Shown: positions 8,320 through 18,204, counted from the stretch's first letter. The stretch: DNA of 64,000 nt from Flavobacterium ovatum (GCF_040703125.1 NZ_CP160035.1:1798001-1862000); one strand, 5' to 3'. The notes: generated by a model not told the origin, from the sequence alone. Program-made: numbers and translations.

Positions 8320-10080
8320 TTAGTTAGCTACTGAAAACTGCGAATCATATAAGTTTTTATAGTAGCCGGATTCTTTGTTGATTAATTCTTGATGTGTTCC
8401 TTGTTCTACGATCAATCCTTGGTCCATAACTACAATTTTATCAGCATTGACAATAGTTGCCAAACGGTGTGCAATCACAATCGAAGTTCTACCTTGGGTA
8501 ATGGTCTCGGTAGCGCGCTGAATTAATTCTTCAGAATAAGTATCAATTGACGAAGTAGCTTCATCTAAAATCAAAATACTAGGATTGCTCACATACGCAC
8601 GCAAAAACGCAATCAGTTGTCTTTGTCCTGAAGATAACATGACGCCACGTTCTTTTACATCAAAATCATAATTGTCAGGTAAAGTCATGATAAAGTGATG
8701 TACACCAATTTCTTTGGCCGCTTCATATACCTGTTCTCTAGTGATTTCAGGGTTGTTCAGTGTAATGTTGTTGTAGATGGTATCAGCGAATAAAAAAACA
8801 TCTTGCAATACCACGGCAATTTGCTTTCGCAAAGAACTCAATGTATATTCTTCGATGTTATGATCATCAATACAAATCGTACCACTGTTGATTTCGTAAA
8901 AACGATTCAGTAAGTTGATGATAGTAGATTTTCCAGCACCTGTAGAGCCTACAATCGCCACGGTATCTCCCGCTTTAACTTCTAAATTAACACCTTTAAT
9001 CACCTCTTCATTAGGAATGTATCCAAAATGTACTTTCTTAAACGAAATATTTCCATCAAAAACTGGAGCTTCTTTTTTACCAGTATCTTGAATTTGGTCT
9101 TGAGTATCCAAAATTTCAAAAACACGATTGGCAGCGATCATTCCCAGTTGCATCTCGTTGAATTTATCTGCAATTTGTCGCAGTGGATTAAACAGCATTC
9201 CAATAAACATGGTGTATGAAAATAGATCTCCAAAAGTGGTGAAGTTATCGCCGTTTAAAATTTTGATACCACCGTAAAGCACTACGAATCCTAATGTTAA
9301 GGATGAAATAATATCAGCAATTGGAAAGAAAATTGAGTTGTACAAAATTGTTTTGATCCAAGCCGTCTTGTGTTTGTGGTTAATATCTTTGAATTTATCA
9401 GACTCAATAGTTTCACGGTTAAAGAGTTGAACGATTTTCATTCCCGTTACACGTTCTTGAACAAAGGTATTCATATTGGAGATTTCCGTACGTACTTCCT
9501 CAAAAGCCACTTGCATTTTGCGTTGAAAAATACGAGTAAAAAACACCAAAATAGGCATAGCGATAATGACAATCCAAGTTAGTTTCCAGTTCATGTATAG
9601 CATAAAACCCAGAACTACCACCATTTTCATCAAGTCACTGATAATCATAAAAAGTCCTTGACTAAAAATACGAGCAATCGCTTCAATGTCAGAAACTGAA
9701 CGGGTTACCAATTGTCCAACTGGAACCATGTCAAAATATTTCATCCTAAAACTTAAGATATGTTTGAATAGTTTGACACGAATATCTTTGACAATATCTT
9801 GCCCGAGCCAGTTGGCCCAGTACACAAAAAAAAATTGTGAAAAAACCTCCAATAGCAAGACAATCCCCATCAAGCAGATATAGAGTAAAAGGCCATGTTG
9901 ATCCTCTGTTTGGATGTAGCCATCTACCGTTTGTTTCAATAAATACGGACGTAAGGCCGCAAAAATAGATAAGGAAATGGCGAAAATAACCACACCATTA
10001 AAACGCCATTTATAAGGCTTGGTATATTCTAAAATTCGTTTGAATAATCGTATGTCGAATGCTTTTGCTTTCATTTTCAA
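8320..10080 (-). CDS. ABC exporter, ATP-binding/permease half-transporter (MsbA-like)
   Basis: A 586-residue type I ABC exporter that works as a homodimer or heterodimer in the inner membrane. Residues ~25-320 form the six-helix ABC transmembrane domain. The nucleotide-binding domain follows, with Walker A GSTGAGKST (~377), signature LSSGQRQ (~483), Walker B ILILDEATSS (~505) and the H-loop AHRLAT (~537). The signature is LSSGQ rather than LSGGQ, a common functional variant. Lipid or multidrug export is likely but the substrate cannot be read. The frame has two close starts (10080 and 10074). No partner half-transporter is adjacent. Confidence 0.9.
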   Translation of the reverse strand: MKMKAKAFDIRLFKRILEYTKPYKWRFNGVVIFAISLSIFAALRPYLLKQTVDGYIQTEDQHGLLLYICLMGIVLLLEVFSQFFFVYWANWLGQDIVKDIRVKLFKHILSFRMKYFDMVPVGQLVTRSVSDIEAIARIFSQGLFMIISDLMKMVVVLGFMLYMNWKLTWIVIIAMPILVFFTRIFQRKMQVAFEEVRTEISNMNTFVQERVTGMKIVQLFNRETIESDKFKDINHKHKTAWIKTILYNSIFFPIADIISSLTLGFVVLYGGIKILNGDNFTTFGDLFSYTMFIGMLFNPLRQIADKFNEMQLGMIAANRVFEILDTQDQIQDTGKKEAPVFDGNISFKKVHFGYIPNEEVIKGVNLEVKAGDTVAIVGSTGAGKSTIINLLNRFYEINSGTICIDDHNIEEYTLSSLRKQIAVVLQDVFLFADTIYNNITLNNPEITREQVYEAAKEIGVHHFIMTLPDNYDFDVKERGVMLSSGQRQLIAFLRAYVSNPSILILDEATSSIDTYSEELIQRATETITQGRTSIVIAHRLATIVNADKIVVMDQGLIVEQGTHQELINKESGYYKNLYDSQFSVAN

Positions 10081-10130
10081 TGCTGTTTAGTTCCTTTTTT
10101 TAGGAGCTATTTATTTTTATATTTCATTTA

Positions 10131-10210
10131 CGCCTTGACCTGCTGTTCGTTTCAATCTTTTTATCCCTGAAAAATCGGGATAAAAAGGATTTCCACTACC
10201 ATCAGGGCTA
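10131..10210 (-). repeat. Intergenic hairpin element, copy A
   Basis: On the minus strand the element starts GCCCTGATGGTAGTGG, contains a hairpin (arms CTTTTTATCCC / GGGATAAAAAG at 10157-10187) and ends CAGCAGG plus a GGCG-like terminus. The same end motifs occur at 30015-30153. It lies between truA and the ABC exporter, both on the minus strand, and may also act as a terminator for truA. Confidence 0.6.
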
Positions 10211-10241
10211 GGGAGGAAATTTTTATTTTCAAAATTACGCC

Positions 10242-10979
10242 TTACTCTAAATAAGGATATACAATTTTGGTCAAGTACAAGCCGTGAGCAGGTACGGAAA
10301 TACCGGCTTTGTCTCTGTTTTTACTTTCAATAATTTTTTCAAAATCATCCACGCTGATTTTATGCATGCCCACGTTGACCAAGGTGCCCACAATGGCGCG
10401 CACCATATTTCGCAAAAAGCGGTTGGCTGAAATCGTGAAAACTAAATCGCTTCCGTTTTCTTGCCAATGCGCTTCAAAAATCGTGCAATCAAAAGTATTT
10501 ACATCTGTATTTACTTTGGAAAAACACTGAAAATTGGTGTGATTGAATAATATTTTAGCAGCTTGGTTCATCAGTGCGACATCTAACTTTTGATTGAGAA
10601 ACCAACTTTGTTCGTTCAAAAAAACGTTTTTTATCGTGTTGATGTGGTATTGATAGGTTCTTTTGGTCGCATCAAAACGGCAATGGGCTTCGTCTGTAAC
10701 CAATATAATGTCGAAAATCGCGATGTCTTTGGGTAAAAACGAGTTGAGTTTGTATATCAGTTTTGTAGCATCGATGATTTTATCACAGTCAAAATGCGCA
10801 AACATTTCACGTGCGTGAACACCAGTATCGGTACGACCAGCACCCATGGCGTTGATTTCGCTATTTAGCAAAACAGACAGCGCTTTATTCAGTGTTTCTT
10901 GCACAGAGGCTGCGTTGGGCTGGTATTGCCATCCGTGATAAGGTGTTCCGTTATAGGCTAATTTTATAAAATATCTCAA
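10242..10979 (-). CDS. truA: tRNA pseudouridine(38-40) synthase
   Basis: TruA isomerises uridines 38-40 in the anticodon stem-loop of many tRNAs. The 245-residue product has the catalytic aspartate D51 in GAGRTDTGVHAREM, the N-terminal YNGTPYHGWQYQP motif (9-21) and the C-terminal SANRFLRNMVRAIVGTL segment, all diagnostic. A promoter box lies upstream on the minus strand, and it is divergently placed to the phosphoesterase gene. Confidence 0.97.
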   Translation of the reverse strand: MRYFIKLAYNGTPYHGWQYQPNAASVQETLNKALSVLLNSEINAMGAGRTDTGVHAREMFAHFDCDKIIDATKLIYKLNSFLPKDIAIFDIILVTDEAHCRFDATKRTYQYHINTIKNVFLNEQSWFLNQKLDVALMNQAAKILFNHTNFQCFSKVNTDVNTFDCTIFEAHWQENGSDLVFTISANRFLRNMVRAIVGTLVNVGMHKISVDDFEKIIESKNRDKAGISVPAHGLYLTKIVYPYLE

Positions 10980-11008
10980 GGCTGTGGTATCGCAAATTTC
11001 TAAAGCTT

Positions 11009-11016
11009 CAAAGGTA
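11009..11016 (-). promoter_or_regulatory. TAnnTTTG promoter box of truA
   Basis: TACCTTTG on the minus strand, 30 bp upstream of the truA start codon; no clear -33 element. Confidence 0.5.
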
Positions 11017-11051
11017 CAAAGTTTTTGTGTTGTGAAAAGGTTAAAAATTCA

Positions 11052-11201
11052 GGAATAAGGATTTGTGATTTAGGATTTTTGAATACAGAATGTATATCGG
11101 ATAAATAACAACTTGTAGGTTTTATTGAATGGTTTTATTTTGAAACGTTTCGTTAATTAGAATTTTCAGCCGTACCGAAATCCTTATTCAAAAATCCTAA
11201 A
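11052..11201. repeat. Widely spaced inverted repeat between truA and the phosphoesterase gene
   Basis: A perfect 17-bp inverted repeat, TTTAGGATTTTTGAATA at 11069-11085 against its complement at 11185-11201, encloses ~100 bp. A second nested arm pair (AATAAGGATTT at 11054-11064 and its complement at 11178-11188) partly overlaps it. No open frame lies inside. It could be a remnant of a small non-autonomous element or simply overlapping control sequences. Confidence 0.5.
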
Positions 11202-11220
11202 TATTTAACAGATCAAATAG

Positions 11221-11228
11221 TATCTTTG
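11221..11228 (+). promoter_or_regulatory. TAnnTTTG promoter box of the phosphoesterase gene
   Basis: TATCTTTG lies 17 bp before the ATG at 11246, directly after the right arm of the inverted repeat. Confidence 0.55.
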
Positions 11229-11245
11229 GTTTTTTAAATTTGAAA

Positions 11246-11743
11246 ATGAAGAAGATTTTACTGCTTTCGGACACGCACAGCCATATTGATGATACCATTT
11301 TGAAATACGTAGCACAAGCCGATGAGGTTTGGCATGCGGGTGATATTGGGGATTTGGTAGTTACAGATACATTAAAAAAACACAAACCCTTGCGCGCAGT
11401 TTATGGGAATATTGACGATGCGCAGGCGCGAATGGAATTCCCGTTACACAATCGTTTTATGTGCGAAGGGGTTGATGTTTGGATTACGCACATAGGTGGG
11501 TACCCGGGGAAATACAGTTCAAATATTCGAGCGGAATTGACGGCTAATTCTCCCAAATTATTTATTTGTGGGCATTCTCATATTTTAAAAGTGCAGTTTG
11601 ATAAAAAACTCAATTTATTGCATATGAATCCCGGTGCTTGTGGTAAAAGTGGTTTTCATCAAGTGCGTACGATGTTGCGTTTTGTGATTGAGGGTGATAA
11701 AATAAAAGATTTGGAAATTATAGAAATCGAGCAAAGAGTCTAG
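11246..11743 (+). CDS. YfcE/MJ0936-family metallophosphoesterase
   Basis: A 165-residue calcineurin-like phosphodiesterase. The five metal-binding blocks are all present: SDTHSH near the N-terminus, GDIGD, GNID, the TH in VWITHIGG, and GHSH, followed by NPGACG. Members hydrolyse phosphodiesters such as bis-pNPP in vitro; the natural substrate is generally unknown. The ATG at 11246 (MKKILLLSDTHSH) is chosen over an in-frame TTG two codons upstream. The stop TAG abuts the stop of the convergent histidine kinase gene with no bases between. Confidence 0.9.
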   Translation: MKKILLLSDTHSHIDDTILKYVAQADEVWHAGDIGDLVVTDTLKKHKPLRAVYGNIDDAQARMEFPLHNRFMCEGVDVWITHIGGYPGKYSSNIRAELTANSPKLFICGHSHILKVQFDKKLNLLHMNPGACGKSGFHQVRTMLRFVIEGDKIKDLEIIEIEQRV

Positions 11744-13441
11744 TTACGTTCTATATTCAATATGTGCTAAAATTGAGATTGTAGTTCCGGAATTAATAGT
11801 TGATTTTATTTTGAGTTTTCCCTCCATATTTTTGATTCGAGCTCGAATTTGGTTGAGCCCAAAACCTTCAATGATATTGAATTTTTTAGTGTCAAAACCT
11901 TGGCCATTGTCAGTTATTTGAATTATTAAGTTGCCATTCTTTTCGGTAAGTTTGAGTTTAGCCTGATTGGCTTGACTGTGTTTGATAATGTTATTGAGGA
12001 GTTCTGTGATTATAAAATACATTTTCATTTCAAATTCTTCGTTATATCGAGTATGAGTGTCTTCAGGGCCTTCGTATTCAAAATGTAAGCTCGAATTAGA
12101 GTTTTTTTCGCATAAGTCGTGAAGTGCATAATAAAGTCCAAAACGCGCTAGCAGAGAAGGAAGCAATTGGTGTGATAGATCTCTTACCTTGTCATGAGCA
12201 TCGCGAAGTATTGATTTAGTTTTGATTAACTCTTCTGAAGACTCGGGTTTTTTAGCATTCAATACACTAAGATGCATGTCTGCGGAAGAGAGTAAAGCGC
12301 TGATGTTGTCGTGAAGAAATGAAGCTATTTTTTTTCGTTCCATTTCTTGGCCGTTCATAGAGGCGTTGATAATGTTTCTTTGAATTTTACTTTGAATGTT
12401 TTTCAGGTCGTTTTTTTGTTTCAACTTGGTGTTTTGAAAGAAAAAGTAAAAAAGAATGATGATGACAATCAAAGCCGAAATTATAATTACGCTTATGCGC
12501 TTATTTTTGGTTTGGTTTTCAATCATCAATTGTTCTTTGGTTTTAAATTTAGTTTCGATGTTGTCAATCTCTCTTTTGTATTCATCTAATTCCAAATTGA
12601 TGCCTGCAACATTGGCCTTTTTTAGCTTTTCTTCATCATTTATTTCAGATGTGAGGGTGTTGTATAAGTTTAGATTCTGATATGCTTTTTGAAATAGTTT
12701 GTTTTTGAATAAAAATTTCGAATATTCTAAATGGGAAAATGATAAATCCGATTTTTCGTTTTCTTTTCGACCGCATTCTATCGCTTTTTCGAAATATTTT
12801 ACGGCTAATGCATTATGTTTGATATGTGAATGATACATTCCGTTTAGCATGTTTAAAGCTATAATAGAGGACTCTTTTCCGTATTTTAGATGGTGTTTAT
12901 TGATGAATTCTAGATAAGGCAATCCTTCGTCAAAGCGACCGATGTCAAAATAAGCCCATGTGATATTGAGTTTGGTAAAAACAATTTGTGTGGTGTCTTT
13001 GATTTTATTGCTGTATTGAAGTGATTTTTTATAGTAATAAATTCCTTTCGCATATTCTTTTTTATCAAAACAGTAGATGTTGGCAAGGTTGTTATTAAGC
13101 CAATTTTTGAGTTTATTGTTATTTGTTTTTTGGGCATACAATAGTCCTTTCTTGTAATAAAAAAAGGCTTTTTCAAACTCAGTTAATTCATCAAAATTGG
13201 CCGCAATAGTATTGTAGCAATTGGCAATTAAATTGTTGTTTTTGATTGCAATAGCATATTTTAAAGCTTTGCGGGATTTTTTTAATGATTCTTCATGTTT
13301 TTCTTCCAGCATTAAGCGAGTCGCATCCTGAACTAGTTTGGTAGTTTCTTTTTCAGTTGGGATGTTTTCTTGAGAAAAGATAGCTTGGTTAGCAAAAAAT
13401 AGTGTTATGTGAAGAAATAAAACAAGCCGTATTGTTCTCAT
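11744..13441 (-). CDS. TPR-containing sensor histidine kinase (NarX/DesK type)
   Basis: A 565-residue membrane kinase. It has an N-terminal signal sequence (LVLFLHITLFFANQAIFS), about six TPR-like helical repeats in the periplasm (~35-270), a coiled coil, one transmembrane helix (~323-345, ISALIVIIILFYFFF), a HisKA_3 dimerisation domain with the phospho-accepting His at ~375 in ERKKIASFLHDN, and a HATPase domain (ELLNNIIKHSQ N-box, DNGQGFD). It follows its response regulator by 20 bp on the same strand, so the two form an operon and a cognate pair. The TPR sensor suggests protein or peptide recognition; the signal is unknown. Confidence 0.92.
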   Translation of the reverse strand: MRTIRLVLFLHITLFFANQAIFSQENIPTEKETTKLVQDATRLMLEEKHEESLKKSRKALKYAIAIKNNNLIANCYNTIAANFDELTEFEKAFFYYKKGLLYAQKTNNNKLKNWLNNNLANIYCFDKKEYAKGIYYYKKSLQYSNKIKDTTQIVFTKLNITWAYFDIGRFDEGLPYLEFINKHHLKYGKESSIIALNMLNGMYHSHIKHNALAVKYFEKAIECGRKENEKSDLSFSHLEYSKFLFKNKLFQKAYQNLNLYNTLTSEINDEEKLKKANVAGINLELDEYKREIDNIETKFKTKEQLMIENQTKNKRISVIIISALIVIIILFYFFFQNTKLKQKNDLKNIQSKIQRNIINASMNGQEMERKKIASFLHDNISALLSSADMHLSVLNAKKPESSEELIKTKSILRDAHDKVRDLSHQLLPSLLARFGLYYALHDLCEKNSNSSLHFEYEGPEDTHTRYNEEFEMKMYFIITELLNNIIKHSQANQAKLKLTEKNGNLIIQITDNGQGFDTKKFNIIEGFGLNQIRARIKNMEGKLKIKSTINSGTTISILAHIEYRT

Positions 13442-13461
13442 AAAAGGAGTTTGTGATTGGT

Positions 13462-14124
13462 CTACGATTTGATTAAATTGTTCTTAATAGCAAATTTAAC
13501 GATGCTTATCGTATTTTTGGCTTTCAGTTTTTTGATGATATTTTTTCGATGCGTTTCAACGGTATTGGTACTGATGAATAATTTTTCGCTAATTTCCTTC
13601 CCGCTGAATTCTAATGCTATTAGGGTGGTGATTTCAATTTCTCTGTCTGTTAAAAGCGAGGTGGTGGAGATTTTTTTGGGAATTAATTGCGGGTTATTTT
13701 GGGTAGCGGTATTGAATATCTTTTCTCTTACAACTTTGCAAAAATACTCTTCGCCATTCGCAACGGTTTGTATGGCTTCGACGATGTTTTCACCCGCACA
13801 CTGTTTCGTTAAATAGCCAGAAGCACCTAAATTCATTACTTCTTTGATGATTTTTAAATCATCATAACTAGAAAGAATGATTACTTTACAAGGGAAACCT
13901 TTTTTATTAAATTCCTTTATAACTTCAATTCCGTCCTTTTTAGGCATACTGATGTCTAAAATTAAAATGTCGCTATTGTTGGCTGTGACTTCTTCAAAAA
14001 TCGAACTACCATCAAGAGAAAACCCTACCACTTCAAAGTTTGAAACAGTGTTTAATAAAGTCTTCATGCCATCAATAAGAACATGATGGTCATCAGCAAG
14101 ATGGATTCGTATTTTTTCTTTCAT
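13462..14124 (-). CDS. NarL/LuxR-type response regulator
   Basis: A 220-residue regulator. The receiver domain (1-120) has acidic residues DD at 11-12, the phospho-acceptor D57 in DILILDISMPKKDG and the conserved Lys in SGYLTKQ (~107). The C-terminal LuxR helix-turn-helix (about 150-215) contains LTDREIEITTLIA and STNTVETHRKNIIKKL. It is the first gene of the operon with the TPR histidine kinase. Targets are unknown. Confidence 0.95.
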   Translation of the reverse strand: MKEKIRIHLADDHHVLIDGMKTLLNTVSNFEVVGFSLDGSSIFEEVTANNSDILILDISMPKKDGIEVIKEFNKKGFPCKVIILSSYDDLKIIKEVMNLGASGYLTKQCAGENIVEAIQTVANGEEYFCKVVREKIFNTATQNNPQLIPKKISTTSLLTDREIEITTLIALEFSGKEISEKLFISTNTVETHRKNIIKKLKAKNTISIVKFAIKNNLIKS

Positions 14125-14318
14125 TGGACTGTAGGTGAATTTTCAAATTTAATAAAAAAAAACGTTAGAATAATTTATTGATGGATTGACTTCTGTATGA
14201 AGTGATGATGTAATTCAATCGCAGTCTATTAGTTATTCAGTTCAGTTAATTTTGGGTAATCTGCCTGATGAATGGTCGATTATTTAAAAGTAAGGTATTT
14301 TTGCTTAGGGATACAAAA

Positions 14319-14343
14319 AAACCCGAATATAAAATTCGGGTTT
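14319..14343 (-). terminator. Terminator of the DUF4293 gene
   Basis: A 10-bp perfect stem AAACCCGAAT / ATTCGGGTTT with a 5-base loop, followed by a T-run in the minus orientation. Confidence 0.85.
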
Positions 14344-14373
14344 CCTTCGCACTAATAAACTAAGTTTATAGGT

Positions 14374-14787
14374 TTATCTCAATCTATCCACAGATTTTAC
14401 AAGATCTTCGTCCTGTTTGATGGCCTTATTAGCAAGTACTAATAATACGATAGTAACAATAGGAAGAAACATCCCAATACCTTTCTCCGAAACTATTTCA
14501 GTTCCTCCAGATAAGTTTAGTGAATGATATACAAATAATCCTAATAAAATTAAATTTAATATGATATTCAATCTGCCAAGGACAAATTGACTTTTTCTCT
14601 TTTTAAAGGAAATAATACTAAATATACTGAGAGTTGTACTCAGTCCAAACAATATAACGAACAATTGATTTTGCATAAAAAAATAATCATCACCATTGTT
14701 TATTGTCCATAAAGGGAAAATAAAGGGTAGAATACCTGTAGTTGCAAAAGCAAGAAATAAATAAATAGTTTGAATTCTCTGTATCAT
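14374..14787 (-). CDS. DUF4293 membrane protein
   Basis: A 137-residue protein with four transmembrane helices. The N-terminus MIQRIQTIYLFLAFATTGI and the overall layout identify the Bacteroidota DUF4293 family, which is typically encoded divergently from rho, as here. Function unknown. It forms its own unit ended by the hairpin at 14319-14343. Confidence 0.88.
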   Translation of the reverse strand: MIQRIQTIYLFLAFATTGILPFIFPLWTINNGDDYFFMQNQLFVILFGLSTTLSIFSIISFKKRKSQFVLGRLNIILNLILLGLFVYHSLNLSGGTEIVSEKGIGMFLPIVTIVLLVLANKAIKQDEDLVKSVDRLR

Positions 14788-14968
14788 TACGGGTTATTTG
14801 TAGCACAAAAATATATTTTCTTTTTTTAAAATACTATTGTATCATAAAATTTTATTCGTATTATTGCATAACAATACCGTAAGCACTTCATACTGCGGTC
14901 TATTCAAATTAAAAATATACTACCTATTTTTTTAGTGTTTCCAAATTAATTAAATTCAAAGAACTTTC

Positions 14969-16681
14969 ATGTTTGATATTTCTGCATTAAAAGAAATGAA
15001 GCTAGCTGAGCTTCAAGAAATAGCTAAAGCTGCTAAAACTATAAAATTTAATGGTGTTAAAAAAGAGACTTTAATTGGTCTAATTTTAGGCCATGAAACA
15101 AGTGTGAAGGTTGACTCAGGATCTGACGTCAATACTGAAGCAAGTGATGATTCAGATAAGCCTAAGAGAGCACGAATACTTCCTGTGAAAAAGGCAGTTA
15201 TATCTAAAACTACATCAAAAAAAGCTATAGAAAAGGAATCGTCAAATGGTGACAATGATTCTGTAGTGGAAACTGAAGCAGTTCAAGAAAAAGCAATTGT
15301 CGAGGTCAATGCTGAAGCCGGAGATCCAGAAAAAAAAGGTCCTAAAATTGTAAAGTTTAGTAAGTCAGCTTACGAACAGAAAATTGCACTAAAAAAGGAA
15401 AAAGAGGAATCTAAGGAATTAGTCAAAGAAACTGTAGAAGTCGTTGAAAATACGGAAGCAACAGAATCAAATAGTCCAGCTAAAAAGATAAATCCAAATC
15501 AATTAAATAAGCAAAATCCAAATTTTAAAAGTAAGAAAAGTAACTTTAGAGATGCTGATTTTGAGTTTGATGGAATTATAGAAAGTGAAGGTGTGTTAGA
15601 AATGATGCCTGATGGGTATGGTTTCTTACGTTCTTCTGATTACAATTATTTAGCTTCGCCAGATGATATTTATTTGTCAACTTCACAAATTAGATTGTTT
15701 GGACTAAAAACGGGTGATACTGTAAAAGGAGTCGTAAGACCCCCTAAGGAAGGAGAGAAATTTTTTCCTTTAGTTCGAGTTCTCAAAATTAATGGTCACG
15801 ACCCACAAGTGGTGAGAGATAGGGTTTCGTTTGAACATCTTACTCCTGTTTTTCCTTCAGAGAAATTTAAATTAGCCGAAAGACAAAGTACGATTTCAAC
15901 TCGTATTATTGATTTGTTTTCTCCAATTGGTAAAGGACAACGTGGTATGATTGTCGCTCAACCTAAAACGGGTAAAACTATGTTGTTGAAAGAAATAGCA
16001 AATGCTATTGCGGCCAATCATCCTGAAGTTTATTTAATCGTTTTGTTAATTGACGAACGTCCTGAAGAGGTTACTGATATGCAACGTAGTGTAAGAGGTG
16101 AGGTTATTGCTTCTACTTTTGATAGAGAGCCTCAAGAGCATGTAAAGATTGCTAATATTGTTCTTGAAAAAGCTAAAAGATTAGTGGAGTGTGGACATGA
16201 TGTAGTAATTCTTTTGGATTCGATTACTCGTTTGGCAAGAGCTTATAATACAGTGCAGCCAGCTTCTGGAAAAGTATTGAGTGGTGGTGTGGATGCGAAT
16301 GCGTTACAAAAACCAAAACGTTTTTTTGGTGCTGCCCGTAATGTAGAGAATGGCGGTTCGTTAAGTATTATTGCAACAGCTTTAACTGAAACAGGTTCTA
16401 AAATGGATGAAGTTATCTTTGAGGAATTCAAAGGTACAGGTAATATGGAGCTGCAGTTGGATCGTAAGATTGCAAACAAACGTATCTTCCCGGCTATTGA
16501 TTTGACTTCTTCTAGTACAAGACGTGATGATATGCTTTTGGATGAAAATACATTACAAAGAATGTGGATCATGCGTAAATATCTTGCTGATATGAATCCT
16601 GTTGAAGCAATGAGCTTTATAAACGACCGTTTTAGAAAAACTAGAAATAACGAAGAGTTCTTGATTTCGATGAATGATTAA
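14969..16681 (+). CDS. rho: Transcription termination factor Rho
   Basis: The hexameric RNA helicase that releases RNA polymerase at Rho-dependent terminators. The 570-residue product is ~150 residues longer than E. coli Rho. The Rho_N helical domain (residues ~5-40, [17 protein letters not shown]) is separated from the RNA-binding OB domain (~200-275, [20 protein letters not shown]) by a charged, Lys/Glu/Ser-rich, low-complexity insert (~50-190), usual for Bacteroidota. The ATPase core has the P-loop AQPKTGKT (~330), Walker [17 protein letters not shown] and the R-loop segment [14 protein letters not shown] strong bidirectional hairpin follows. Confidence 0.97.
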   Translation: MFDISALKEMKLAELQEIAKAAKTIKFNGVKKETLIGLILGHETSVKVDSGSDVNTEASDDSDKPKRARILPVKKAVISKTTSKKAIEKESSNGDNDSVVETEAVQEKAIVEVNAEAGDPEKKGPKIVKFSKSAYEQKIALKKEKEESKELVKETVEVVENTEATESNSPAKKINPNQLNKQNPNFKSKKSNFRDADFEFDGIIESEGVLEMMPDGYGFLRSSDYNYLASPDDIYLSTSQIRLFGLKTGDTVKGVVRPPKEGEKFFPLVRVLKINGHDPQVVRDRVSFEHLTPVFPSEKFKLAERQSTISTRIIDLFSPIGKGQRGMIVAQPKTGKTMLLKEIANAIAANHPEVYLIVLLIDERPEEVTDMQRSVRGEVIASTFDREPQEHVKIANIVLEKAKRLVECGHDVVILLDSITRLARAYNTVQPASGKVLSGGVDANALQKPKRFFGAARNVENGGSLSIIATALTETGSKMDEVIFEEFKGTGNMELQLDRKIANKRIFPAIDLTSSSTRRDDMLLDENTLQRMWIMRKYLADMNPVEAMSFINDRFRKTRNNEEFLISMND

Positions 16682-16759
16682 TTCAAAATTCAATTTCAAA
16701 AGGCAATGAAAAATAAATAAATTCAATTTCCGATGAAATTTCTAAAATAAAATAAAAGT

Positions 16760-16796
16760 AAAAGCTCCGATTTCATATTGAAATCGGAGCTTTTTT
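16760..16796 (+). terminator. Terminator between rho and the methyltransferase gene
   Basis: A 16-bp perfect stem (AAAAGCTCCGATTTCA and complement) with the loop TAT, followed by T; the leading A-run makes it suitable for both convergent genes. Confidence 0.9.
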
Positions 16797-16850
16797 ATTA
16801 TAGATAATTCAATTGCTTTTTGACTTTTGAAATTGACCTTTGATTTTTAT

Positions 16851-18065
16851 TTACTGTTTTCTTTCTAATAAAGCCATGTAAAAACCATCAAATCCAGATT
16901 CTGAAGCTAAAATTTTATCGTCTTTAATGAAGGTAAATTGCTTTCCGATTTCAGTAGTTAAAAAACGTTCTACTTGTTCTTGATTTTCGGATGGTAAAAT
17001 AGAACAGGTAGCATAAACTAGTTTTCCACCTGGTTTTACAATTTTAGAATAACTTTCTAAAACCTCTGCTTGTATTTTACGAATATTGTCGATGAACTCT
17101 GGTTGCAATTTCCATTTTGCATCTGGGTTTCTTTTTAAAACACCTAAACCACTACAAGGAGCGTCAATCAAAACACGGTCTGCTTTTTCGTGTAAACGTT
17201 TGATTATTTTTGTGCTATCAATAATACGGTATTCAATATTAAAGGCGCCATCACGTTTAGCTCTTATTTTTAATTGCTTTAATTTACTTTCGTATAAATC
17301 CATAGCAATTAACTGCCCTTTGTTTTCCATCAAGGCAGCAATATGCAATGTTTTTCCTCCAGCACCAGCGCAAGTGTCTACTACTCTCATTCCTGGTTTT
17401 ACATCAAGGAATGCGGCAACCAATTGCGAATTGGCATCTTGTACTTCAAAAAAACCTTGTTTGAAAGCATCAGTCATAAAGACGTTTGCTCTTTCTTTTA
17501 AAACCAAAGCATCGGGTTGTTTCTCTAAGGGATCTGTGTGGATATCTAAATCCATCAAGATAGCTCTTAGGTTTTCCTTAGTCGTCTTAAGTGTATTTGT
17601 TCTCAAAATCACTTTCGCAGGTTGGTTTTGAGCTGTAATTTCTTTCGACCAAACTTCTTCCCCTAGTTCTTTGACACATGCCTCATCCATCCAATCTGGA
17701 ATAGATTCTTTGATAGCGCGTGTTTTTGATAATTCAGCAAAACGCCCTTTAATTTTTCTCTCCGGTGTACCTTCCAATTGACGCCAGTCAGGAATTGGAT
17801 ACCCTCTTAAAACTGCCCATACTGAAAACATTCGCCATAAGTTATCACGGTCAAAAGGTTCTTTTACTTCTGCAACTTCTGCGTATAGTCTTTTCCAACG
17901 AACAACTTCGTATATAGTTTCGGCAACAAATTTTCTATCTGAACTTCCCCAACGTTTGTCTTTTTTTAAAGCTCTTGCAACCACTTTGTCAGCGTATTCT
18001 CCTTCGTTGAAGATGGCATTTAGAGAATCGATTGTGGTGTAAACTAAATTTCTGTGTAATCTCAT
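16851..18065 (-). CDS. RsmB/NOP-family rRNA (cytosine-C5) methyltransferase
   Basis: A 404-residue SAM-dependent RNA m5C methyltransferase. The N-terminal ~130 residues resemble the NusB-like/RsmB helical region. The Rossmann core has the SAM-binding motif TCAGAGGKTLHIAALM, motif IV DAPCSGLG (Cys ~303) and motif VI YATCSILPSENQ (Cys ~352, the nucleophile). The family member is clear, but whether the target is 16S C967 (RsmB) or another site cannot be told from the sequence. A promoter box lies just upstream. Confidence 0.9.
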   Translation of the reverse strand: MRLHRNLVYTTIDSLNAIFNEGEYADKVVARALKKDKRWGSSDRKFVAETIYEVVRWKRLYAEVAEVKEPFDRDNLWRMFSVWAVLRGYPIPDWRQLEGTPERKIKGRFAELSKTRAIKESIPDWMDEACVKELGEEVWSKEITAQNQPAKVILRTNTLKTTKENLRAILMDLDIHTDPLEKQPDALVLKERANVFMTDAFKQGFFEVQDANSQLVAAFLDVKPGMRVVDTCAGAGGKTLHIAALMENKGQLIAMDLYESKLKQLKIRAKRDGAFNIEYRIIDSTKIIKRLHEKADRVLIDAPCSGLGVLKRNPDAKWKLQPEFIDNIRKIQAEVLESYSKIVKPGGKLVYATCSILPSENQEQVERFLTTEIGKQFTFIKDDKILASESGFDGFYMALLERKQ

Positions 18066-18082
18066 TTTAATTAATTGAGCTG

Positions 18083-18090
18083 CAAAGGTA
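18083..18090 (-). promoter_or_regulatory. TAnnTTTG promoter box of the methyltransferase gene
   Basis: TACCTTTG on the minus strand, 17 bp upstream of the start codon. Confidence 0.5.
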
Positions 18091-18154
18091 CTATTAATTG
18101 ATTTGAAAGTTTAATTTAAAATTCATGAAATTAATTTATTCTTTTTGGGATAAA

Positions 18155-18184
18155 AAAACACCGTTTTTAAAAGGACGGTGTTTT
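18155..18184 (-). terminator. Terminator of kup
   Basis: A 10-bp perfect stem AAAACACCGT / ACGGTGTTTT with a 10-base loop, followed by a T-run in the minus orientation, 20 bp beyond the kup stop. Confidence 0.85.
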
Positions 18185-18204
18185 GGAATTTTTATGTTTT
18201 GGTG

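Noticed and set aside
10801..10825. TTTCACGTG inside truA as a possible parS site
   Set aside because: It is not a full TGTTTCACGTGAAACA palindrome and encodes the conserved VHAREM segment of TruA. No parS-like sequence was found near parAB either.
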